A stretch of 32,486 nucleotides of DNA, taken from the NCBI RefSeq assembly GCF_934424005.1, contig NZ_CAKRXI010000036.1, positions 1 to 32,486 of the forward strand. The letters run 5' to 3'. The translations under genes were made by a program, and so were the position numbers. Every line of letters starts with the position of its first letter. Position 1 is the first letter of the stretch. The DNA is from an uncultured Blautia sp. (GTDB lineage: Bacteria; Bacillota; Clostridia; Lachnospirales; Lachnospiraceae). Shown in pieces: positions 7,572-16,644 of the stretch. The notes below the pieces were generated by a model, which was not told the DNA's origin, searched no databases, and saw only the letters and a list, made by a program, of their open reading frames with translations.

Positions 7572-8981
7572 ATGTCTGAACATACAATTACCGAACTTCT
7601 CTCTCCTGCATTTCTGTCTCGCATGCAGAATATGCTGGGTGATGAATATGAAAACTTTTTAAAAAGTTATGAGGCACCGCGTACTTACGGGCTTCGTGTA
7701 AATACCGCAAAAATCAGCTGTGACGAATTCGAACGGATCGTCCCGTTCCCGGTCACTCCGATTCCGTGGATCTCCAATGGATATTTTTATCCGGAAGATG
7801 TCCGCCCATCTTTCTGTCCACTCTACCAGGCCGGACTTTTCTATCTGCAGGAACCAAGCGCCATGACACCGGCATCCCTTCTTCCAGTCACTCCAGGGGA
7901 AAACGTTCTGGACCTTTGTGCTGCACCAGGCGGCAAAGCTACTGCCCTTGGTGCAATGCTGAATGGAAGCGGACTCCTGGTTGCCAACGACATCAGTGCT
8001 TCCAGAGCCAGGGCACTCCTTCGAAACATTGAATTATTCGGTATCACCAATGCATTTGTTACAAATGAAACTCCGGCACATCTCGGCAAACGTTTTCCTG
8101 AATTTTTCCATAAGATTCTGCTTGATGCACCTTGCTCCGGAGAAGGCATGTTTCGCAAAGAAGAAGCTCTTGCGCGTGACTGGACTCCTGAAAAGTCTCA
8201 CGAACTTTCCAGTCTGCAAAAAGAATTGATCCTGCAGGCAGCTGATATGCTTCGTCCAGGCGGATTGCTTCTGTACTCCACATGTACCTTTGCGCCGGAA
8301 GAAGACGAAGAAGTTGTTTCCCATCTTCTTGAAAACCGACCGGATATGGAACTCCTTGAGCTTCCGGATTATGAAGGTTTCACCTCAGGTGTCCCGGAAT
8401 GGGGAAACGGAGATCCATCCCTTACACGCACCGTGCATCTCTTTCCTCATAAGATGCAGGGAGAAGGACACTTTCTTGCACTGTTTCGTAAAGAGGGCAG
8501 AACTGATCTGATCGGTACAATGTCTTCTGCAAAGCCAAATGCCGAAACCCGCAGATGGCTGGAACTTTTCCTGAATGAGATCGGGCTGAAAACACTTGGC
8601 GGACAGCCCTTTGACTGGAATCGCGTTGAAACACGAAAAGACAAAGTCTACTATCTGCCACCGGTAAGCGGTGATTTCCGTGGACTTACATTTCTTCGAA
8701 ATGGTCTGTATCTCGGAGACCTTAAGAAAAACCGTTTCGAACCTTCCCAGCCATTTGCACTTTCCCTTCGAAAAGGCGATGCAGAAGCCGTAATCTCACT
8801 TCCGGTCTCCGATCAGCGTCTGACACGCTATCTCAAAGGTGAAACCCTCAATATCGAACCGGAAGAAGCGGCTCACGCAAAAGGATGGCACCTGCTCTGC
8901 GTTGAAGGTTATCCAATCGGATTCGGTAAACTCGTCGGCCAGACCCTCAAAAACAAATATCCCGCAGGATGGAGAGTGTAA
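7572..8981 (+). CDS. rsmF: RsmF-type rRNA (cytosine-C5) methyltransferase, RsmB/NOP family
   Basis: This 469-residue protein transfers a methyl group from SAM to carbon 5 of a cytosine in 16S rRNA. The Rossmann catalytic core has the SAM-binding motif DLCAAPGGK (114-122), motif IV DAPCSGEG with Cys188, and motif VI YSTCTF with Cys238. The two cysteines are the pair used by RNA m5C methyltransferases. The C-terminal third (about 300-469) resembles the PUA-like RNA-binding extension of RsmF/YebU rather than RsmB. The RBS AAGGAG is 6 nt before the ATG. It is monocistronic and divergent from the padR operon; its promoter is not obvious. The stop codon lies in the loop of a terminator hairpin shared with addA. 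Confidence 0.88.
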   Translation: MSEHTITELLSPAFLSRMQNMLGDEYENFLKSYEAPRTYGLRVNTAKISCDEFERIVPFPVTPIPWISNGYFYPEDVRPSFCPLYQAGLFYLQEPSAMTPASLLPVTPGENVLDLCAAPGGKATALGAMLNGSGLLVANDISASRARALLRNIELFGITNAFVTNETPAHLGKRFPEFFHKILLDAPCSGEGMFRKEEALARDWTPEKSHELSSLQKELILQAADMLRPGGLLLYSTCTFAPEEDEEVVSHLLENRPDMELLELPDYEGFTSGVPEWGNGDPSLTRTVHLFPHKMQGEGHFLALFRKEGRTDLIGTMSSAKPNAETRRWLELFLNEIGLKTLGGQPFDWNRVETRKDKVYYLPPVSGDFRGLTFLRNGLYLGDLKKNRFEPSQPFALSLRKGDAEAVISLPVSDQRLTRYLKGETLNIEPEEAAHAKGWHLLCVEGYPIGFGKLVGQTLKNKYPAGWRV

Positions 8982-9004
8982 CCTCTCTGTCCCGCGGGAT
9001 ATTT
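8955..9004. terminator. Bidirectional terminator between rsmF and addA
   Basis: The core arms 8957-8976 and 8983-9002 form a 20-bp stem with one A-C mismatch and two G-T pairs, extended by two A-T pairs at the base, around a 6-nt loop (TGTAAC). The rsmF stop codon TAA (8979-8981) is in the loop. The minus-strand U-tract (ATTTGTTTTTG) is better than the plus-strand one (TATTTTC). The addA stop lies immediately beside the stem at 9005. Confidence 0.85.
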
Positions 9005-12000
9005 TCATGATAACGGTATCATCTTTCTCAGTGTAAATGAATAAATAAATGTTTCCTTTACTTTCTTCTGCAGCATCCGTTCCAATGCCGCTGCGTAGTC
9101 CTCCAGCTGTATATGATACAGATCGATCAGATGCTGTTCTCCCCCTGGCGATACCTTATCCGTCTTATAATCCACCAGTACGATCTCATCGTCCTCAATA
9201 AAATAGGCATCTATGATTCCCTGCACCAGTACTGTCTCTTCACCATTCCATGCTGTCTCGATCTGATTCATCTTCTGTGCAATGACAAATGGCTGTTCAC
9301 GATAAAGTGCGTTTTGTTCTGCCGCTGTTTTCATACGCTGTCCAAGTTTTGAATCCACAAACGCAAGAATATCTGCAATTCGGATACATTGTGCTTCCTC
9401 CGGTGACATTTTCCTGCTGTCTGTGAGCATCCGAATCTGTTTCTGGATCTGATGTACATCTTCTGCATGTGTATAATCCAGGCATTCCATCAGACGGTGA
9501 TAGGCCGTTCCTCTTGCAGCTCCACGATATTCTTCTTTTTCCCCTGAAACAAATGCCGGAATGATCTCCTGAATATCCGGTTCATAAAACAGGGATTCTT
9601 CTTTTTCTTCCTCCCCCCGCCAGCTGCGTTTCTTAAGTTCCGATACACTGACTTTCACCGGCAGATCTTTAAGATATTCAAATGGATAGCGAAAAGCAAA
9701 TCTTTCTGTCAGGATCTCATGGATCTCCTCATCATAAATTTTCCTGCTGTCCCATTCTTTGAGAAGTTTTTCCTGCATCTGGCTGTCCGTCTGTCCAAGA
9801 ATCTCACCCTGTACCAGCTCCGCTGCCGTAATTTTCTGCACTTTGAATTCCGCATGTTCCATCTCACAGACCGGGATCTGCCGGTCTGCAATCCCATATT
9901 CCCTGAAAAGTGGCAGCATAGCTTCATGGCGAGCCAGAGCCGGAAGAATAAATGACCAGTAGTTTCTTGCTTCTCCCCTTGTTCCAATTGGAAGCAGTGT
10001 CTCTCTGCGTCCCATCTGCCATGAAACTGCCTGCAGCACATCCGCAAGCTTTGCAATTGTCCCTGTAATGATCAGTTTTTCCTTTGCCCTGGTCAGAGCC
10101 ACATAAAGAACTCTCAATTCTTCCCCAAGGCTTTCCCTTTTGAGCTGTCTCCGTATGATCTGTTTGTGTACTGTTGACAGAATCAGACGCTTTTCCGGAA
10201 GGATGACATCCACTCCGAAGCCCATATCAGGATGAATCAGAAAACGACTGTTGATATCCTGAAAATTGAACTGTTTTCCCATTCCTGCTGCAAACACGAT
10301 TGGAAATTCCAGTCCTTTACTTTTGTGTATTGTCATGATCTGCACTGCACCGTTTCCGGCATCAGCCAGATTTACTTCTCCAAAATCCACTTCATATTTC
10401 TGCAGTTTTTCTATATAACGAACGAAGTTAAACAGTCCACGATAGCTTGTTTTTTCGTATTCCATTGCTTTTTCCACAAGCATATGAAGGTTTGCACCTC
10501 TCTGTGCACCACCCGGAATTGCTCTTATATAATCCCCATATCCTGTTTTTCTGAGAATATACTGGATCAACTCATGAACCGGTGTGTACACCGCAAGGTC
10601 ACGCATTTCTTCCAGCAGCTCTATAAAATGACTGATCTTCTCTCTTAATTCAGTTTCTTCTTCATCCCTGTCATCTGTCTTTCTGTCTCTGAATGCAAGC
10701 AGACTTTCATATAACATACCCTCCGGACATTTGCTTCGGATTATCGCAAGTTCCTGTGTATTGCATCCTCCGATTGCAGAATACAGTACACCTGTCAGCG
10801 GAATATCCTGCATCGGATTATCGCATATGCGAAGATAATTCAGAAGCGTCACCACTTCCTGCGCTGCAAAATATCCTGTTCTGGATGCTGTATAGACCGG
10901 GATTCCCTTTGATGCAAGTACCTGGCTGAATGGCTCCGCCCATCCCGCAGAAGTTCGCAGAAGGATGACAATATCACCATATCCTGCCTTACGATAAGTT
11001 CCGGTATCCTTATCCAGCACCTCTTCGATACCGACAATCTTCTGAATCCGCTGTGCGATCGCAAGTGCCTCCAGTTCCTGTACTGTCTGATTTCCCTGCT
11101 CTTCCAGCTCCTCACCGTCCTTTTCGATCAGAAGTACTTCTGTCTCAGGCTCTTTACCATCTGCTCTCTCTGGAAATGACGCACCTGTATAAAGTGCATT
11201 TTCATCATCATACATAATCCCACCAAGGTCCTCACCCATGATCTGGCGAAACAGATAATTGACAGATGATAATACCGTTCCACGGCTTCGGAAGTTTTTG
11301 TGCAGATCGATTCTCTGCTCCTGGCTGTCTTCCAGTGAGTACCTGTGGTATTTTTCCATAAAAAGTTCCGGTCGTGCCAGACGGAAACGATAGATACTCT
11401 GCTTAACATCTCCAACCATAAAAATATTTTTTCGTTTGTCAGACCATCCGGCTACCAGATTCGTGATCATCTCCTGTACCAGATTACTGTCCTGATACTC
11501 ATCTACCATTACTTCATCATAACGGGCAGATAATTCCCATGCAGCTGCACTCGGTGTGATCGTATCGCCTTCTTTGTGCATCAGTATATCCAATGCAAAA
11601 TGTTCCATATCCGTAAAATCCAGAATATTCTGTTCTCTTTTTCGGCCGGCAAAAGCATCCTTATACTGCAGTGTGACTTCTGCCAGTCCTTCCATTGGTC
11701 TGCGGCAATACTGCAGATACTCAAGAATCTGTTCTTCTGTCTGGTTAAAATATTTTTCTGTCAGTTCATTCCAGAGTCCCTTGGCACTGTCACGGAGATC
11801 TTTTACCTGTATTTTCTTTTCCTCATCTACCGACAGATCTTTTTTCGTTGAAAGCCTGGCATATTTGTGATTTTTAAGAAGTTCCGAAAGTCCATTGTAA
11901 TCACGCTCCCTGGCCGCAGCCTCCACTGCTCTGAGTAACAGAATATCATCGTCCAGCGCAGCCTCATAAAAATAAGGTCCTGACTCTTCCTGACAGATCG

Positions 12001-12706
12001 CAGTTGCCCTGGAAAGGAACTCTCTTACCTGTGCGATGCTCTCATCTGCAGCATTCCAGATCAGCTTCATCCATGGTGTATCGTGGAGAGCTTCCAGCGA
12101 ATCCACCTGATACACCTCAAGACACTCCCCGATCCATTCTTCCGGAAACGGATGACTCATAGACGCATCGTACAGTTTATAGATCATATCGCGTATCTCA
12201 TCATCTGTCTTTCCCGTCGCATAACACTCCACAAGGCTTAAAAACTTCTCATCTTTCCTTGCATAGGCAGCTTCCAGAACCTCTTTCATGACATCTTCCC
12301 TGAGAAGTTTCAGTTCTCCTTCCTCTGCCGTCCGATAGCCTGGATCCAGATCGATCATATGAAAATAATTTCGAATGATATAAGCACAGAATCCATCAAT
12401 TGTTGTAATCTGTGCATTGTGAATCAACGATGCCTGTCTTTGCAGGTGTTCATTATCCGGATTATTGTACAATGTCTGATCGATTGCAGCTGAAATTCTC
12501 TCTTTCATCTCCCCCGCTGCAGCACGTGTAAATGTCATGATCAACAACCGGTCAATGTCCACTGGTCTTTCTGTATCCATGATCTTGCTTAAGATTCTCT
12601 GTACAAGCACAGCCGTTTTTCCGGAGCCGGCTGCAGCACTAACCAGAATATTCCGATCCCGAAGTGAAATGACTTTCTGCTGTTCTTCTGTCCATGTCAC
12701 TCCCAT
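9005..12706 (-). CDS. addA: ATP-dependent helicase/nuclease subunit A (AddA)
   Basis: This 1233-residue protein is the motor and one nuclease of the AddAB helicase-nuclease. AddAB resects double-strand breaks and loads RecA (the Gram-positive counterpart of RecBCD). The N-terminal UvrD-like helicase has Walker A AAGSGKT (25-31), motif Ia around MTFTRAAAGEMKERI (57-71) and Walker B DEYQD (402-406). Later helicase motifs include HKSKGLEFP and VALTRAKEKL. The C-terminal RecB-type nuclease has GIID (Asp1166) and DYKTD (Asp1179, Lys1181). Length is normal. The start overlaps the addB stop by one base (TGATG), with GGAGG about 10 nt upstream, so expression is coupled to addB. Confidence 0.97.
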   Translation of the reverse strand: MGVTWTEEQQKVISLRDRNILVSAAAGSGKTAVLVQRILSKIMDTERPVDIDRLLIMTFTRAAAGEMKERISAAIDQTLYNNPDNEHLQRQASLIHNAQITTIDGFCAYIIRNYFHMIDLDPGYRTAEEGELKLLREDVMKEVLEAAYARKDEKFLSLVECYATGKTDDEIRDMIYKLYDASMSHPFPEEWIGECLEVYQVDSLEALHDTPWMKLIWNAADESIAQVREFLSRATAICQEESGPYFYEAALDDDILLLRAVEAAARERDYNGLSELLKNHKYARLSTKKDLSVDEEKKIQVKDLRDSAKGLWNELTEKYFNQTEEQILEYLQYCRRPMEGLAEVTLQYKDAFAGRKREQNILDFTDMEHFALDILMHKEGDTITPSAAAWELSARYDEVMVDEYQDSNLVQEMITNLVAGWSDKRKNIFMVGDVKQSIYRFRLARPELFMEKYHRYSLEDSQEQRIDLHKNFRSRGTVLSSVNYLFRQIMGEDLGGIMYDDENALYTGASFPERADGKEPETEVLLIEKDGEELEEQGNQTVQELEALAIAQRIQKIVGIEEVLDKDTGTYRKAGYGDIVILLRTSAGWAEPFSQVLASKGIPVYTASRTGYFAAQEVVTLLNYLRICDNPMQDIPLTGVLYSAIGGCNTQELAIIRSKCPEGMLYESLLAFRDRKTDDRDEEETELREKISHFIELLEEMRDLAVYTPVHELIQYILRKTGYGDYIRAIPGGAQRGANLHMLVEKAMEYEKTSYRGLFNFVRYIEKLQKYEVDFGEVNLADAGNGAVQIMTIHKSKGLEFPIVFAAGMGKQFNFQDINSRFLIHPDMGFGVDVILPEKRLILSTVHKQIIRRQLKRESLGEELRVLYVALTRAKEKLIITGTIAKLADVLQAVSWQMGRRETLLPIGTRGEARNYWSFILPALARHEAMLPLFREYGIADRQIPVCEMEHAEFKVQKITAAELVQGEILGQTDSQMQEKLLKEWDSRKIYDEEIHEILTERFAFRYPFEYLKDLPVKVSVSELKKRSWRGEEEKEESLFYEPDIQEIIPAFVSGEKEEYRGAARGTAYHRLMECLDYTHAEDVHQIQKQIRMLTDSRKMSPEEAQCIRIADILAFVDSKLGQRMKTAAEQNALYREQPFVIAQKMNQIETAWNGEETVLVQGIIDAYFIEDDEIVLVDYKTDKVSPGGEQHLIDLYHIQLEDYAAALERMLQKKVKETFIYSFTLRKMIPLS

Positions 12707-15700
12707 CAGTCTTCCACCTCCTTTGCAAATGCTTTCCAGATTTCCTCATCTGCAAACTGTTTCAGTCTGCGGAATTCATAACCCGGGATCTTCCGGTCAA
12801 AACCGCATGTTCCCTGATACGGACAGTATGTGCATGCATTACGGTTTCCCATCTCATATGGAGCAGCTTCCGTATTGCCGTCCAGTATCGATTCCCGGAT
12901 ATCAGTGATTTTTTTCTTTACATAAGCATCCAGGAGTTCAAATTCTGTCTCACTTGCCACGGAAGAGCCTTTTCGAAGTGCTCCCTTTGTCGTATAAGAC
13001 AATGGCAATGAAATTGTAGTCCTGTCCAGCTTCTCGATCACATCCCTGTCGTCCATGACAAGGCCATTCATTTTCAGTTTTTTGAAAATCTCCGGATCCA
13101 GTTCATCCAGATCTTCTTCCATTTCTTTCTGAAGCATCGGATCTTTGACATTGTAATAAAAGATTCCTGCCGGTCTTACCTGACAGTCTGGATGTTTTCT
13201 CTGTTCTGCCTGCATGGCGGCATCCATATACACGACCAGCTGCATCTGAAGTCCATAATAAATACTTACCAGATCAAATGAGGTATTTCCGGTCTTGTAA
13301 TCTATGATCTTTACATAAACCTTGTCTTCTTCCTGCATCACATCCAGCCGGTCAATACGACCTCCGCCAATAGCCACCTCGAAACCTTCCGGCTCAAATC
13401 TGCCGTTTTTTAACTGTTCCTGTAAAACCCATACGGTTCTTCGGAGAATTCGTCGCGTCCGTTCTATCATGTAGTGATTTCTTGCACTGCTCTGCAGAAT
13501 CGTATTTCCATAATCAGCAGCAATTTTATCCAGACAGTTATCTGCGATCGTATCTCGTTCTTCATCAGAGAGTTCTCTCCAGTTCAGCTGTTTTTGCCGC
13601 AGCTCCACTGCAAAATCCTCCAGGGCCTGATGAATAATGTTCCCCATATCCATTGCCCGAAATTCATATTCTGCCCGTTCCGTAAGTTCAAGCCCATATT
13701 TCAGAAAATGTGCAAATGCACATGCAGAAAAACGCTCCAGTCTCGTTGCACCATTTGGTGAGATTTCCCCATACAACGCTTTTGCGACACTTTTGCTGAT
13801 CTGATCCACCGGTTTTCTGAGGAAAGCTGCCTCGGTCAGTTTTTTCGTCATTGTACCATAATCAGGACTATTCAGATACCAGCTGTAGAGTTCTGCAAAC
13901 AGCTGATTTCCTTTTCGTCTCTCTTCATCTGTCAGATTTTCCAGAAGATATCCTACTGATGTATCTGGTGTTTCCAACAGATCCAGTTCCTTTTCCGGTT
14001 TCTCTGCACACTCTGTATGAATTTCAGGAAAAAGCGTCTGAATTGTGCGAATCAGAAATGCCGGTCCTACTGCTTCTCCTTTTCCATTGGATCTGCTGTA
14101 AGAAAGGCATAGACTTTCACTCGGTTTGGTAAGATTCAGATACAGATAAAAACGCTGCATGTTCATCAGTTCTTTTGGTCCCGGTGCCAGCTCAATCCCC
14201 TGATTTCCCAGGAAGTCTCTGTCCATCTCTGTCAGTATTCCACCGGACTCCGTATTTTTGGGAATACATCCTTCATTGACCCCGACAAAAAACAGTGCCC
14301 GAATATCTTTCAGTCGTGTTCTCTCCATATCTCCGATCAGAACCTGATCGATTCCCGGAGGAATCAACGCAACTTTCGCCTGCGTCATACCAGTCTCCAG
14401 AAGCTGTCGGAACTCTTCAGGAGAAACTACTTCTTCACCAAGAATACTCACCATCTTATCCAGAAGATCCATGATAATCCCGTAGATCTGTGCATATTCT
14501 TTCTCCATAGCACGATCTCCCTGCTGTTTAAAATGCAGTTCCTGCACTTTCAGTTTTTCCTGAATCTGTCTCTTCACAATAAAATCATACAGATATCTGC
14601 TGTATTCTCCGACCGTTTTCTTTTTTCCGGAAAATCCTTCTGCCAGTTCACGTACTTCCTCTGTAAAATGTTCTCGAATTTCATTCAAATCCATGATGAC
14701 CGCCGGATCCATGCCTCGGTAGATTCTTACCCATGTCTCATTCCATTTGCGAAATCCACGGATTCCAAGTGCGATCACATAATTTTCCAGGATATCCACT
14801 TCTCTTCTTGAAAGATCCGACATTCCACATCGCAGATAACGAAAAACACTTTCATAACTGAATCCCTGTACTGTCATTTCCAGGGCTGCACGCAGATACT
14901 CCACAAATGGATTCATCAATACCGAATGTTTTTCATCCACAAAAAAAGGAATTTCCGCTGCATCAAACACATGTCTGGCAATGCTTCCATATTCCTCCAG
15001 ATTTCCTGTGATCACAGCGATCTGACCGTATCTGTATCCGTGCTCACGCACCAGACGGCTGATTCGCCTTGCCGTTTCTTCCATTTCCCGTTCCGGATTT
15101 CCTGCCTGAAAAATCTGCACCTCATTCTGTTCTTCGTTATAGGATCCTCTGTGATAACGAAACAGATTCTGTTCCAGAAAATTCAATGCAGGTGCTTTTG
15201 CAAATCTGGATTCAGATCCGGCCTTTACCCAGATTGGTTCTTCCATATCCCTGGTAAATTCCGAAAGGGATCGAATCATTTTATGACTCATATAAAACAG
15301 CTCATGTGGTTTTCCTTTCGCAAGCAACTGTTCTCTGACATCCATCGTTACCGTCACCGATACGTGTTCACAGACCTGAAGGAGTTCCCGGATAACTGTA
15401 TGCTGCACTGGTGTGAAACCGGTATATCCATCCAGCACAACTGTACTCCCTTTCAATTTTTCTGAAAAAGGAATTTCTTTTGCCAGCACTTCCAGTACCT
15501 CTTCTGCCGTCATAAAATGATCGGACAGGTATTCCCGAAAAGACTCATACAAAACTGCCACATCTTTCAGTTTCATCTGAAGAAGTGGTTTGTCTGACGC
15601 ATCCTGGATCATCTTATCAAGTTCTTCTTTGCGAACCTCATACTGCATAAATTCAGAAATCAGTGATTTTACTTCATCCAGATATCCTGGTTTCTTCATC

Positions 15701-16035
15701 TGATTTTTCAGATAGACCAGTTTCTTCTGGCTGACCTGCACCAGTTTCTGAAGAATCATATTTTTGCCGGTTTCCTCCAATACTTTACGGGTATCTCCGC
15801 CTACTTCTTCAAAAATGCGATAGGCCAGTCGTTCAAAACTCAGCACATCAATATTCAGGATTCCTTTCTGCGGGTGCATCTCTACAAGTGTTTTCTGTGT
15901 CTGCATCGTGAACTGCTCCGGAACGATCACATAATACATTTTTTCCGGATGAGCAGTGGCTTCACGAATCACCTTCTGGTAAGCCATGAAGGATTTTCCT
16001 GCACCTGAATTTCCTATAATAAACTGAAGTGACAT
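12706..16035 (-). CDS. addB: ATP-dependent helicase/nuclease subunit B (AddB)
   Basis: This 1109-residue protein is the Chi-recognising and second nuclease subunit of AddAB. Walker A GNSGAGKS is at 8-15. The inactivated helicase core includes a GDMERTRL segment. The C-terminal nuclease has DYKTG (Asp912). The four cysteines of the iron-sulfur staple are present: Cys772 in SACAF, and Cys1068, Cys1071 and Cys1077 in CTYCPYQGTC. The start at 16035 is chosen because GAGGAGG lies 6 nt upstream and the protein then begins MSLQFIIGNSGAGKS, as in homologues. A longer frame extends 37 codons further without support. The gene is first in the addB-addA operon and diverges from the gene at 16173. Confidence 0.96.
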   Translation of the reverse strand: MSLQFIIGNSGAGKSFMAYQKVIREATAHPEKMYYVIVPEQFTMQTQKTLVEMHPQKGILNIDVLSFERLAYRIFEEVGGDTRKVLEETGKNMILQKLVQVSQKKLVYLKNQMKKPGYLDEVKSLISEFMQYEVRKEELDKMIQDASDKPLLQMKLKDVAVLYESFREYLSDHFMTAEEVLEVLAKEIPFSEKLKGSTVVLDGYTGFTPVQHTVIRELLQVCEHVSVTVTMDVREQLLAKGKPHELFYMSHKMIRSLSEFTRDMEEPIWVKAGSESRFAKAPALNFLEQNLFRYHRGSYNEEQNEVQIFQAGNPEREMEETARRISRLVREHGYRYGQIAVITGNLEEYGSIARHVFDAAEIPFFVDEKHSVLMNPFVEYLRAALEMTVQGFSYESVFRYLRCGMSDLSRREVDILENYVIALGIRGFRKWNETWVRIYRGMDPAVIMDLNEIREHFTEEVRELAEGFSGKKKTVGEYSRYLYDFIVKRQIQEKLKVQELHFKQQGDRAMEKEYAQIYGIIMDLLDKMVSILGEEVVSPEEFRQLLETGMTQAKVALIPPGIDQVLIGDMERTRLKDIRALFFVGVNEGCIPKNTESGGILTEMDRDFLGNQGIELAPGPKELMNMQRFYLYLNLTKPSESLCLSYSRSNGKGEAVGPAFLIRTIQTLFPEIHTECAEKPEKELDLLETPDTSVGYLLENLTDEERRKGNQLFAELYSWYLNSPDYGTMTKKLTEAAFLRKPVDQISKSVAKALYGEISPNGATRLERFSACAFAHFLKYGLELTERAEYEFRAMDMGNIIHQALEDFAVELRQKQLNWRELSDEERDTIADNCLDKIAADYGNTILQSSARNHYMIERTRRILRRTVWVLQEQLKNGRFEPEGFEVAIGGGRIDRLDVMQEEDKVYVKIIDYKTGNTSFDLVSIYYGLQMQLVVYMDAAMQAEQRKHPDCQVRPAGIFYYNVKDPMLQKEMEEDLDELDPEIFKKLKMNGLVMDDRDVIEKLDRTTISLPLSYTTKGALRKGSSVASETEFELLDAYVKKKITDIRESILDGNTEAAPYEMGNRNACTYCPYQGTCGFDRKIPGYEFRRLKQFADEEIWKAFAKEVED

Positions 16036-16172
16036 AAAAGTCCTCCTCACAATAATTCTTTCTATTAATTTAACATAAATCCACTCAAATTGTAATAAGA
16101 TATACAGAATCAGAGTTAGACCAGATCTGCATCTGTTACAAACCATATTCCAAAAATCAGGAGGCCTTATCC

Positions 16173-16610
16173 ATGAGTTCCAAGACCAAAATTGTAGTTC
16201 TACATATGAAAGAAGTGATCTATACAGGAATCTTTCTGCTACTCCTCATGATTTTAGGTGTGGTGATGTTCCTTATGTTTGGTTCCGGCAAATCAAAAAC
16301 GGCATCTTCCGATGCCGTTTCAAAATATACGCCTGGAATCTACCGCACTTCTATTCGATTGAACGATAACACATTCGATGTAGAAGTAACTGTAGACCAG
16401 GATCAGATAAAATCCATTCATCTTGCCAACTTAAGCGAAAGCACTTCTGCTATGTTTCCACTGGTTGAACCTGTACTGGACTCTCTGTCCAGCCAGATCT
16501 ACTCCGGCCAGTCCCTGGATGACCTGGAATACTCCAGTGATCAGAAATACACTGCTCTGATGCTGATTCATGCGATCGATGAAGCAGTCACCAAAGCCGA
16601 AGCAGATTGA
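16173..16610 (+). CDS. Small single-pass membrane protein with FMN_bind-like extracytoplasmic domain
   Basis: This 145-residue protein has one TM helix (about 15-36), then a Ser/Lys-rich linker, then a domain (about 53-142) with the order seen in FMN_bind domains. That order is GxYxxxIxLND, VEVTVDQDQIKSI, a helix, and the closing YTALMLIHAIDEAV. The SGAT(S/T) motif that carries covalent FMN is absent; the equivalent position reads DQKY, so flavinylation is unlikely. It could be a non-flavin relative or only a structural analogue. The RBS AGGAGG is 8 nt before the ATG. It is monocistronic, divergent from addB and convergent with nadE. The linker codons contain a perfect terminator-like hairpin (16297-16320). 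Confidence 0.65.
   Translation: MSSKTKIVVLHMKEVIYTGIFLLLLMILGVVMFLMFGSGKSKTASSDAVSKYTPGIYRTSIRLNDNTFDVEVTVDQDQIKSIHLANLSESTSAMFPLVEPVLDSLSSQIYSGQSLDDLEYSSDQKYTALMLIHAIDEAVTKAEAD
16297..16320 (-). terminator. Terminator-like hairpin inside the coding sequence of the 16173 gene
   Basis: AAACGGCATC and GATGCCGTTT form a perfect 10-bp stem with a 4-nt loop (GGAA, a GNRA tetraloop, on the minus strand). On the minus strand the stem runs into TTTTTGATTTG. It would therefore stop minus-strand read-through from nadE before the addB promoter. On the plus strand the T-run is short (GTTTC). It encodes codons 42-50 of the host gene. Confidence 0.5.
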
Positions 16611-16644
16611 TGTCTTTCCGTGACCACACTGACACTTGCGTCTG

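Noticed and set aside
12706..16146. Extended addB start 37 codons upstream
   Set aside because: The extra residues are not conserved in AddB, and the internal ATG at 16035 has a perfect ribosome site right before the Walker A region.
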